Source of the DNA: Lepidodermella squamata
Taxonomy: Eukaryota > Gastrotricha
DNA length: 64,000 bases
Direction of reading: 5' to 3'
Assembly (NCBI GenBank): GCA_047495785.1
Contig: JBLDXI010000017.1
Location: 1,798,001-1,862,000, forward strand
Below, in pieces: positions 20,586 to 31,596 of the stretch. A program made the translations under genes and the position numbers. Below the pieces are notes generated by a model, which was given only the letters and a program-made list of their open reading frames with translations, ran no database searches and was not told where the DNA came from. How positions within the stretch are numbered: the stretch's first letter is position 1; the number at the start of each line of letters is the position of its first letter.

Positions 20586-22444
20586 TCAGCCAGACATGGT
20601 ATATATCATAATTCTGTTGCCCGCAGTATCAGCAACGGCGACCATTGAAGAGAAAGATTCTTTGAACGTAGATGTATCAGTCTGACCCCCACTAATCGGA
20701 ATACCAGCAGGCAAAACCGCAATGCCGCGCGGGTCCAGAGTGTTAGAAGCCGGCGCCAGTTCATCATGAGTGATTGGCAAAGGAAACGTCGACACAGGTA
20801 AGTCGACGGCGTATCGGTAAAACACCTGAAAAAAATCATTTAAGCCCCGAAATTTGCGCGAATCAACTAACCTGAAGAGAACGGTCATCACAAAGAATCA
20901 AATTTCCAGTCGCGTCAACGCAAGCAGCTCCAATCGGGACCTCTCGATGATTTTCGTAGTGGCGGCTAGATTTTATGATCTCAGAATTTTTACGTGAGTC
21001 TTCGCCAGTTGGGAAAGCTCGCCAATAAACCATTCGCCGATTTTCGTTCGAAGTGTAAACCAGGGTGATACCGTCAGGGAACACATCCCAGATACAAGGC
21101 TCAAAATTCGATGGAAAATTTGCAATTCTTCGGAAAGTCGGTACCCCAGAGTCCAGCGAATAGGCCGAAATAGTATCGCCGTCAGCAGTGTAGAGCCAGC
21201 GAACCTTTTGGCCAAGAGCTAGCCCGTTAAAACCACGATCCGTCCATGACTTTGCGAAAACTTTCGGAACCACAGTTTGTCGGTCAGATTTCGTCAAATC
21301 GTCATCGTAGGGGATGGTAACGATGTAGGTTTTGCGCGCATCCCCGACCACATACAGCTTGTTTTTATCAGCCGCGATGCTGTGAAGAGGCAAATTAGCA
21401 GGGTCATTCAACGGGTGCTTGACGTGAAAAGTCGTGATAACACAACTAGGTCCAACGGTTGCACATGACATTATCTGTAAACATAAATTATGATCAAAAT
21501 ATTAATGGGAATGATAATTCTTACGCTTATGCGATATTCGCCGTGCAGAACTCCAATTAAATGAGATTCAGGTAATGAGCAAATGGCATGAGGCAAATAA
21601 AGTGAGTCGCCAAAAGCGTCGTTTCCTTGATAAGTTGAAAGCAGATGTATCTTTGTATATGAAACATCAGGGCAGGAGTCAGATCGTTGACGAGCCATAG
21701 GAAGGCACACACCAGCTTGTGATACGTTCACAGCGCCAAGTTTCAGTGCATCGAAGGATTCAACTGCGCTTTCCAGCTCTGAATTCAAGTCAAAGCCGAC
21801 TCGAATCCGATGATGAACGCTCAGAAGCCGTTCAATATTTTGGGTAGTATGAGTATGCAGGGCCAAATCTTTAGAAAGTTGACCTAGTTGTTCAAGAGTC
21901 AAATTTTCAACGTTCTCGGATTGATAACTTTTCAGCTTTGAGCGCAGCTCTTCCGTTTCAGAATCCAGCTTCCCAAAATCGATCGTTGAAAACGTGGACT
22001 TCAGGCGATCTTTTTCAGCATTTACAGCATCTTCAGCCTCGCCCAGGATTTTACTGCCCTGAGACCACAGATAGGACGAGAATCGTTCGACTATGGCGTC
22101 TATTGTGGAGCCAATTTGCTGCTTGATGAGGAAGAGATCCTCGTCAAGAAATTGCGATGCATGCTGCATCTTCATATTGAGAGCTATTGATGGGATATCA
22201 GGAAGCTGAAAACGTCAAATTGAAACCAAATGACTAAATTTAGAACTAAAAATCTCACCAAATTAGTCGACGCCTTGACGACTTCATGTAGAACAAGATC
22301 TTTATGTGCACCAGCGCATTTATCACAAAAGTTAGAATTGCAATGATCGCAATGCAATAAATTTACAGCATGGTCGAGATGCGAACACTTTGAGAGAAAG
22401 GACTGACAGAGAGAACTTTCAGCAGCTGCTGCACCAGTCTCCAT
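20586..22444 (-). CDS. B-box-like / coiled-coil / NHL protein, gene 6 of cluster
   Basis: Predicted 569 aa, exons 22259..22444, 21525..22205, 20872..21474 and 20586..20825, all phase 0, with introns of 53, 50 and 46 nt. There is no RING. The B-box-like motif is C20-x-H22, C32/C35, C40/C43, H47, preceded by an Ala/Ser/Cys N-terminus. The coiled coil covers about residues 63-215. The propeller starts near LPHAICSLPESHLIGVLH and includes LYVVGDARKTYIVTIPY, GAACVDATGNLILCD and the final VAVADTAGNRIMIYTM. It shares with genes 2 and 3 the phase-0 intron right after the first propeller blade (RIS or RIT). It is the first gene of the head-to-tail series and faces away from the nicotinic receptor. Confidence 0.87.
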
Positions 22445-23390
22445 GATCAGCTCAAGAAATCGCAAAACAATCAATGTCTAAACCCGCAGAAGGCCAGAAA
22501 GCATTAAATATTTGATGAGCAGATGGGATAGCGGTTAAAGTCAGATCGTCAGAAAAATGACGACTACGACACTGAAAGGTCTAGAGCAGCTGAAAGGCTA
22601 GAGCTAGATATTTCAGATATGCTAACTACATATTTTCTCACTACCTGCTACCTAACACCTGGCATGCGAAAGATTTTATTTTCTGCCTTTCGTGTCACAG
22701 ATGCTCGCCACCTGAACTTTCAGTTCAAAAACATTGTACTGTGGCCTTTTCTCGAAATGACAATCCCATTACACTTCACACTGATCAAGAAAGGATAATT
22801 CATTCCAGCAAAATCAGTACAGCACCAACAGCAGCGATTCCAACCAAAGAAACCGCAGTAGGTAAAGCTCGAAACAACAGCCGGCCATAAGCGCCAAAAA
22901 CCAAAAATCGCGGCGTGGCGCGCCGTTCATAACGTGAAGGTCGCGAAATAAAAAATTGCGCTATGAACAGCTGTATATTTTTCATTAAAACTCTGCTTAA
23001 ATTTAATACGATTAGAGCCTGTTAACTCTGGTAAATTGGTAAAAAGTTTAGCGTCAAGTCATGCGAATCGCGGCGGCCGAAGGTCCAAGGTGCGATCATT
23101 TATCGTTAGTCGATGATCGGTAAGTCGTCAGATGTTGGCAAAATACTTCAGGCTTTCATCGATGAGACCAACAAATAGGCCAAGAAGACTGTAGGGACTA
23201 AAAGTCGGGGTCTTAGAACTCTAAATTGAGAGCAACGATAGCGGCAGAAAATATGTCGATGTTCACATGATGTTCACTGAAGCGTAAAATTGGATGATTC
23301 AGCCAATTTGATAGTAGAGGATGATTTATCCTTTCTCATATATCTCATTTATCAATTTTGGTCAACCGAAAGAGCTTGATTTACTTTGGA
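22445..23390. other. Divergent intergenic region
   Basis: About 950 bp between the start of TRIM-like gene 6 (minus) and the start of the nicotinic receptor (plus). It should hold both promoters. Apart from a possible small minus-strand frame at 22800..22985 I see nothing recognisable. Confidence 0.5.
22800..22985 (-). CDS. Possible small one-pass membrane protein
   Basis: A 61-codon ATG-started frame beginning MKNIQLFIAQFFISRPSRY. It has a basic middle part (RRATPR) and a hydrophobic helix near the C-terminus (ALPTAVSLVGIAAVGAVL). The arrangement resembles small mitochondrial or ER membrane proteins, but I recognise no family. Length alone does not separate it from chance, and its position between two divergent promoters argues for caution. 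Confidence 0.3.
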   Translation of the reverse strand: MKNIQLFIAQFFISRPSRYERRATPRFLVFGAYGRLLFRALPTAVSLVGIAAVGAVLILLE

Positions 23391-26156
23391 ATGGCACCAT
23401 CCGTCATGCTCAAATTTCACCTCACAACCGCTCTATTAATTATGAGTCTTTCTGCAAATGAAGGTAAGATGAATGAACAGCCTGATATCTACAGACCATA
23501 ATTTCAAAGAAAATACCAGTTTTGGGTGCCGAGTCTCATTCTGGGGTTTCCTCGCCAAGCCACGCACACACCAACGAAGAAAAATTAGTCCGCCGACTGA
23601 TGCGGCCGTACGAACGCTCAATGAGACCTGTTTACAATCACACGGAAGCAGTTACTGTTCGAATGAGCGCAACTTTATCGCAAATAATTGACGTGGTACG
23701 AAGTTTCAACTTGCGGAGGTTTCTCTTTCCATTAGTCCTTTTTATTATTTAGGATTTGAGGCAGCAGAAAGTCATTGCAACCATCTGGCTCGATCATGTA
23801 AGCGTCATTGTTTTCGTGTAAATCAATTATATCATTGAATTTCCTCTTCTTTAAAGGAATGGTAGCTTTTGTGATTCGGTCCTGGGTGAGATTTCAAAGT
23901 CGCTCATTTTTTCAGGATAGATCAAAGACTACGCTGGAACCCTGACGATTATTACGGCGTCAAAGTCATCAGGTTGCCTCATTCCATGGTCTGGCTACCT
24001 GATGTCGTTCTTTACAACGCGTAGGCCCAAAAATAGCTTGCTAATAAATTTTTTCTATATTTTGTCTGTACTTGCTATAGGGCGGACGACAAGTCGAGCT
24101 ATCAAGACAGCCTGGTCATTATTTCGAACGATGGAACGGTTTTCTGGCCTCCGATTTCCAACATACATAGTTTTTGTCGAATGGATGTTACATACTTTCC
24201 GTAAGTTTTAACTTGATTATCACATTCATCTGGTTAACTGTTTTAAACGCAGATATGACGATCAATTTTTCTACCTGAAATTCGGCTCATGGAGTCATAC
24301 GGGCGATTTAGTCAACGTCGAGATACGCAATGATGGTGTGGATTTGAGCAATTACATACCGAATGGTGAATGGGACCTTGTTGAAGTTCGCGCGACTCGT
24401 AATGTCATCTTTTACCCATGTTGTCCGGAACCTTTCCCTGACCTGACTTTTTGTAAGATTACTGAACTAACCATATTTTCGTGAAATATGGATATCAATG
24501 TCGACAGATTTCCATATCAGGCGACGGCTGTTGTTCTATATACTGAATATTATCCTGCCGACTACAACGCTTTCAGCTTTGGCACTCCTTTCGTTTTGTT
24601 TACCACCTCATTGCTCGGAAAAAGTGATTTATTGAATTCACATGATGACTAACTAATTGAATTCATTTCCCACTATTATCAGGTTACATTAAGTTTGACA
24701 GTTCTTCTCGCCTACACTGTATTCTTGATGACAGTTTCTGAAAATCTTCCTCGGACATCTGAGTTCCTGCCAATATTTTGTAAATTTTCCTACTTGAACA
24801 CATTCTGTTATAATTGTCTTATTTTGTCCTAACCTAGCTGTCTTCATCACTTTAGTCATGACAGTGACGGCTGCGTCGACGGTTTGCAGCATTTTTGTCA
24901 TTCAAGTTCGTTATCAGGGGAGAACAGGGAAGGAGCCGCCTGGGTGGTTGCTAATTTTAGCCAGACGAGGCATAATTGGTTCAGTACTTCGCCTTTTGAG
25001 GAAGTTACTCTGCTTGATTTTCGGCTGCGGGATGTGGCCTATTATTACGGCGGATGACGATGGCAATAGCATTGCGAATTCTCACGTATCGCCAGGGGCT
25101 GACACAGGGATAGGCGTCCGGAAAGGAATCATGGATAGAAACGAACCTTTCTCCATTAAACAGCCGAGGGGATTAGGTGTCGGACGAGACGAGCAAGAGT
25201 ACATGTTTGCAGTAATCGATGAGTGGGAAGACAACGAAATTCAAGAAGGCGAAAGTCACAGAGTCGCAACTTCCCTCACGGGAAACGCATCAATCGATTG
25301 TGAGCTCGATAATGCGAAATTCAAGTCGAATTTAATTCGAGGGAAAAAAATCGGCAAACGATTTGCCAAACCAAATGCCTCGCCACGTCTGCCAGGCTAC
25401 CTCAACTCGATGGACACGATAAGGGGCGATGAGGCTGAGATTGAGGAAGATGTTGACATTGAACTTCACGAAGATGAAGAAGACTGTCATTACGAATCAC
25501 TTGAAAACATGAGAATGGATAACTTGCCCGATCTCGAGGATTTCGGGGGAAGTTCTACGCGGCTAGAATCCTCAGTTCACCCGTTGAAAAGAGGAACTCG
25601 GAAACGAATCTTAGCTTACAGACGTAGTCCGATATGGGATAGATCGAACTACATCTGTAAAGCCGATGCTTCTCGTTATGAGCGGAATTTAACCAGTATG
25701 CTGAGAACATTGGCAAAGCAGCACCGATCGGAAAGCCGCGACAACGCGATCGAAAAATTGTGGACGGAAGGTCAGAAACGCACTGAGTTTTGTTGTTTTT
25801 TCGAACTTATGTGTTTTTATTTTTGTAATTTCCGATGCGCCAACACAGTTTCGACGATGATGAATCGTTGTTTCCTATTTATCTTTTTGTTGATTAATTT
25901 CGCTGCGACCATCGTCGTGCTAGTCATCATTCCGATGGCTAAAAAGGGCGCTTCAATCGATACGTTTATCAAATCGCGAAATCTCATGAATCACAGTATG
26001 GCAACGACAAACGGCGACTCGGCGGTGTCGCTGTCGCATCACGAGGATGACGAGACAGCTGAAGTTGCCGCGGGCGACGATGACAATGCCGTTATAGAAG
26101 ATGGCTCGCCGATCGATCAGCCTTATTATTATCACGTTTTGCGCAGATTTTTTTAG
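23391..26156 (+). CDS. Nicotinic-type cys-loop receptor subunit, alpha-like, with altered Cys-loop
   Basis: Predicted 725 aa, 11 exons: 23391..23463, 23520..23695, 23753..23797, 23857..23861, 23916..24020, 24081..24200, 24253..24452, 24508..24623, 24683..24779, 24838..25770 and 25849..26156. It has a signal peptide, then the ligand-binding domain with [10 protein letters not shown] and WLPDVVLYN, a vicinal Cys pair C231-C232 (alpha type), and FGSW. The Cys-loop has C167, but the partner position 181 is Phe (DDQFFYLKF). TM1 starts after HIRRR. TM2 is [16 protein letters not shown], with Glu at -1', Leu at 9' and Glu at 20', so it should be cation-selective. TM3 ([16 protein letters not shown]) is followed by a roughly 270-residue acidic cytoplasmic loop and TM4 ([18 protein letters not shown]). 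The fourth exon is 5 nt (GAATG). An AATAAA lies 10 bp after the stop. Confidence 0.9.
23857..23861 (+). other. 5-nt microexon of the nicotinic receptor
   Basis: GAATG flanked by an AAAG acceptor and a GTAGC donor, with introns of 59 and 54 nt. It supplies Glu and two bases of Trp, restoring [16 protein letters not shown], the conserved W.D.RL.W.P block of nicotinic subunits. Skipping it would shift the reading frame. Confidence 0.75.
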
Positions 26157-28497
26157 CGGGTAAACAATAAAAAAATATAATTTGATTCTTGCGGTTATTC
26201 ATAGCGCACGAATGATTTTCTTGCTTAATTTTATGTCTCCCACCTGTCAAGTTACCTTCCAAATTTTAGACGATAATAAAACTAGGCATATGTGCGGTGA
26301 AATAACGTATTTTGGCGTAATTATAACTTTCGATGGGACTTGAGATAAACTATAACTTCATAAGCACTGGAATTCTCGATGCCTTCGTTTATTGGAAAGG
26401 TTTGAAATTTGAGGAAATATCGGCTTCACGTACTTCCGGAATGTTTGGATTAAATTACAATATCTAGATGAATTGCGCAGGTTTGAACAGAGTCTGGCTA
26501 TCTGATACTTCCAACGCATTTTTTCTCTGCTGCACTGGTTTTATATTTTTTGTCATTCACTGCGCGATTTCAAAATATTACAGCCCAGATTTTTTAGGAC
26601 GACTCTTTACACTAATTGAGATGAGTCAAAACAAAAGCTACGCAGACATGGTGCTAATCTCATCTGCCCCCAATTCATCAAATCTGTAATGAGATTATCC
26701 TACTTTCCAGCCGCTCTTCTCCTCAAGTAGATTCGCAGCGATTTTCGTTGGTTTCTATTTTAGTGCCACTGCTGATATTATAAAATGATTTATAATACAG
26801 TTCTGTGTTGGATCAACTAATATTAATAATAATAATAAAAGCGGCCAATTATTTATGTGCGATTATTTTTAACCACGCCGCATTTATCATCGACCTTCGC
26901 CTCGTCCGTTATCACGTGTGCTGCGTGCTATCACCTGCGCCTGTAGTTTTAGTACTGCTTGCATACATTTTTATCGCTGTTTTTAACCCATAGCCTCGAG
27001 TGCTGTTGTTTTCGAATATGCGTGTTGCTATTAGACGCAGACGCATTAATAGCCTACATGTGGCCGGCTTCGTCAATTTGCGTGCCCTCAGTTGGCTTAA
27101 TTCTCGCCATTCTCCTTTCAAACATTTTATTTAACCTTTTCTTACAATTTTTCTATTCAACGCGACGTGGGCCAGCCTGTACCTTCACCGCAATATTTAC
27201 CTTGCTATTCCTTGAATAGATGTTCTTTTCAGGAATTATTTAGGTATACGCTGAAAGCTTAATAATTATAAATGAAAATCTTATAATATGGGAAAAGTTG
27301 CCATTTTAGCGACACACTCGTCGGAGATGGGAATTATTTTTAGAAAGTTTTCGCACTTTTAATTTTTTTTTTACTATCATATATCATGCCATTTTCTTAC
27401 TGCGCCGCGTATGTTTTATAGCATTTGGACACGAATTAAAACATTTCGCATACACACACAGTTGTCATTTAATTTCACTCTCTCGCCGCACTACGCCCGC
27501 ATCGCGCGCCGGCTATCGATCGCATGCGCATAATATAGAATAAGTCGGAAAAATAAAGCTAGCTGCTTTATAAAGCTTACTGTTTGATAAAGTCACCTCA
27601 AGCTGTCTGGATCGTTGCTGCATAAATATTGAGAGAAGCTTTCCGCGTTTTAATTTGCTGAGTGCAGATTTTACATACACGATTATTTTTACACTGAATT
27701 TTGAAACTCGCCTCATTGCAAGCTTATCTCTTTTTTTTTACTGCTAAATTCATGCTCCGTTGGGGTAAATCTTGTTCCATTTTTGTACCATTTCCTCTTG
27801 TCTGACCAAATGAGGCCAAAAAATTATCTACTGTAAAATGACCGATTTTTTTATGCCCAGCTTAATGCGATTTTTTATTACCGGTTTGAGGTGTGGCGTT
27901 ATCGCTTGCCTCATCGAATATTTTTGCCAACCTTCGGCGTGAATTAATAATTTATAAGACAAGAACTAGCATTGCTTGTTTTCACCTCCGCCAGCGGAGA
28001 TGTTGAAAAAAATATACTCAACACATTTTTACATGGATTGTAAATGTTTATGTATAGGCTTTTTCGGTTGTAGGTATTACGTTATGTGAGGTCTAGGGCG
28101 ACGCTAGGCTGAAAGCAAGCACGAACGCAGCTAATATAATACAATATTGTGAAAATGAAGCGGCAGTAGTGCGTATGTGTATGTGCCTGTCACTCAGATG
28201 ATGCTTGTATTTTACTGCTGCGCTCGGTACAAAGGCAAGCAAATATACACGCGTAGCTTCATTATATTGCTGCTGTTTAGTTTTCATTTCACATATAATT
28301 TTTAAAATTTGTGTCGTTCCATTTATACAACATAATTTCACGTCTTGTGCCACTGAGGTTCAAAGGTGGCTGATGGAACCAAGCCCTAATATAATTTGAA
28401 ATTTGAAATTTTTGCTTTAGAAATAATTTGTTAAATTATTATTATAGTTGTCTGTAAATGAGAACATGCTTATCTACTACATTTTTTATTCTAATAA
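26157..28497. other. Intergenic, no gene recognised
   Basis: 2.3 kb between the nicotinic receptor and the first nuclear receptor. An AATAAA at 26166..26171 probably ends the receptor transcript. The remaining open frames are under 90 codons and unremarkable. The 3' part may contain untranslated or undetected upstream exons of the nuclear receptor. Confidence 0.5.
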
Positions 28498-31400
28498 ATG
28501 CATCGAGCGCATTTGAGCAGCATTGACGATAACGTCGTCGAGGAACCGCTGCCGACCGCCGACGCCTTAGTCGATCAACGCCGCGATCATCACGTTGTGA
28601 AATTTTCATCCCAAATCGATACTTTGCCGCACTATAACAACAATAACCGTCATGCAAATATGATGACCGAAGTTGGGTCGAAGCAAGGCGCTGCGAGTAA
28701 TGGCGCGCCGCATCCCGACGATGGTGTCATCGAGGTCAGCGAGTCGCCCGAGCCGGCTGAATATGACGATCGGCGGCTAATTGTAGCTGAAGACGACAGC
28801 AGCAAAGCTGAAGCTATGTCGCCTAGTTATACAAATCACGCGGCGATCGATTTGACGAACAGCAGCCTCAATGCTAGCTACGAACATCCTTCCTCTGCTT
28901 CTATGCCTGGAGGCGTTCAAATTTCAATCGCCGACGCTGCTAATCCAAACGGTCCTAAAACTGATTGTGCAGTAAGCTTTTGTTTACATTTCATCAGCAA
29001 TATAGTTTTAAGGTGGAATTTTAGCAATTATTAAGCGCTACCTAGTTGTTATCGATCGCTATATAGCAAAAACTAGGCGATAAACATATTTTCAAGTGCT
29101 CATTTGTACTAGATTCACCGGACAAAAAAAATCGATAATAAATGTGCGTGCATTATTTGCTTTTCAGATATGTGGAAATCCGGCCACGGGAACCACATTC
29201 GGCTTCGATAGCTGTAATCCGTGCAAGGTAACCCAGCGCAATAATCAAGCCGAAGCAAAATCATTCGACATATCATTAATGCCTTCAATTTTTCAGCTCA
29301 TTTTTACCATTTTTTCGCTCCCCACGAGGTAAATCTCATCAAAATTAACCATTTTTACCATTTTTTCAATTTTTTTGCAATTTTTTTGATGAATTTTTAA
29401 ATAACTTTTTGTGAGGTTATTTCCCTTTATTTTTCCGGATTTTTCTCGCTGTTTTTTTCGCGCATGCCCAGAAGAACTGTTAGTTGAGGTTTTGCGCGAT
29501 TAATTTTTCAGAAATTTTTTCAACGGCATCGCTTTGACCGCATAAGCGAGATACGCTGCGAGTTGGGCGGCCGTTCTGTTTGCGATTTGTCGAAGCGCCG
29601 GCCATGCACGAAATGCCGCCTGCTACGATGCCTAAGGTTGTCGAAGCAAACATCAGCAAGTTTCGTCCGCGATGCTGTAATTGTTTAACCAGCGTTTGTT
29701 ATTCGAAATTTATTATTATTATTTTTGATTATAGGAGAAAAACAACAAGCAAATTCATAAGCACATCAATGTAATATCGCGCCTTCGCTCGTTTATTAGC
29801 GAGCGCGGCACTGACGGCTACACAAATAACACGGGCAATAACGTCAACAACGGCGTCAATCCAGATCTCTGCGAACTAGCCGGCACCGGGCCGTTATCGC
29901 CAAGTGCTATCAGCTTTTCGTCGTCGTCGTCGAGCAGTGATGATGAAGAAGAAGACATCTCGAGGAGTTCATCGGCCCGGCCCAGCCAGGTTCCAATGCC
30001 GTCGTTCAGGCCGCAGGTGTCACAAATGCCGGCAAGTCCGCGTTTTATGGCGCCGTCGTCCGTGCCGGATCCGTTATCGGCCTACGCGCCCCCACCCCCG
30101 CCACCACCGCCGCCGTCTTATTTTTCTCAGCAATTAAAAGCTCAAATGCTCAGTGAATCACCGTTTGCTCCGCCTGCATTTTTGAACTCGCCATCATCTG
30201 CATCTCAGGTAAATTTCTGATTTATTTTTCTGGCCAAAAAAATCAATCTAAAATCGGGAGATTGTCCTTTTTCTGACAAAACACGTTTTCCGTCTTCCTA
30301 AGGCTACAATTTTGTGTAGAGCTCTTAATGCGACAAAAGCTACGCCTTGGTCTACCATTTTTTTTTCATGCTAAAAGCCAAATGCGCTTTTAATTAACCC
30401 TTCCGAAAATACGACCGCAGTGCGCGAGATGTTTTTTTTTGTGAGGCTGATATTTGTTGCGTCTTATCGCGTCTTATCGCATGCTGTAGCCGGCGACTAT
30501 TTGTTCAGACGTGTACGGCTACATTATTTGTCACGTGGGACAACGGAAATTATCCAGTACAAAATATTGAAAGATAAAAATTCCTCCTTAAAAAATCCTT
30601 TTTTTAAATATTTTTCTGTTTTTTTTTCAGTATCCGCAACCAGCTTCGTCTAACGAAGAACTGCGCGCGAGAAGTGCATTCGTTCGTCTCGGATCTTTGA
30701 ACCGGCTGATCTATGACTTTCATCAACGCGGCGGAAATAACGGCAACATCGAGGCGCCGTCGTCGAGCGGCCACTCGCCGGTGATCAGGCCTTCACCCGT
30801 AACGCCCAGCCGTAATATTATTAGTCAGCACCCTATTTTCGCATCATTGTCACCCGCTACTGCTGCTGCTGCTGAAACATCATCGCCTTCGTCGCCGCTG
30901 CCGCTATTCCCCGGGCGAATAATGGCGTCGTTGTTGCCATTCACACGGCCGCCGGTTGTGAACACGCCGCCCTCTGCAAATTCCATCAACCCAGCTGCCT
31001 TGTTAGGCCAAAGCGCGCGAGCCCAACTCGCCGCCGCTACTACGTCACCGTCTACCTCGTCGGGCAGCAATAGCGAATCACTGGCTGATATACCGCCGAA
31101 CCTTCTCGCCGCTCAAATGCTGATGATGTCGTCGGATCCAAATTTTAGCAATCGCGAATTTATCGCGCGAAGTTCAGACGCCATTGCGTCGACGTTCAAC
31201 ACGTTCTGCTCGGCTTTTGTCGCTGTTGTCGGTGCCTTGTCAGAGTCGGAGAAAAATAACCTGATAACACACGGATTTCACCTCAACCCATTCCACTCGC
31301 CTAGCATTTCTGATCTAACTGTCGCGTTTCAGTTGTATTTTGCTGTTTTGTTAAATCCAGAATCGATGGTAAAAAAAACTAAATTTTTGCTTTTAAATTT

Positions 31401-31596
31401 TCAACATTTTTTCCTATAGATTTCGCGTGAAGTCGTCCTGTTGACGCAGGCACAAAATCCAACTTTTGCCGAGTTGGCATTTCTACCTTCGCTTCAGTTG
31501 TGCCAAGATAGTGTCGAGGGACAACGTAAGTCTTTGCAGTTTTTTAGAACTAACAACTTTATTTTTGAACTAAAACAACCGATCAAACCAAGCTAA
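28498..31596 (+). CDS. Divergent nuclear receptor, NR-A
   Basis: Predicted 695 aa, exons 28498..28971, 29168..29227, 29512..29676, 29735..30208, 30631..31368 and 31420..31596. The N-terminal 156 residues are acidic and disordered. The DNA-binding domain has zinc module I at C157, C160, C174, C177 (CGNPATGTTFGFDSCNPC) and module II at C194, C202, C210, C213 (CDLSKRRPCTKCRL). The P-box is CNPCKK. A hinge follows with poly-Ser, acidic and nine-proline runs, then a Pro/Ser/Ala-rich stretch. A weak helical ligand-binding-like domain runs from about DAIASTFNTFCSAF to PTFAELAFLPSLQL, which resembles the end of NR-C. The last exon is read through a GTAAG to the stop at 31594; a different final splice is possible. 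It is a sequence-specific transcription factor by family. Confidence 0.8.

Noticed and set aside
23916-24020. Apparent frameshift in the nicotinic receptor between IWLDH and RLRWNP
   Set aside because: Resolved by the 5-nt microexon at 23857..23861; no indel is needed.
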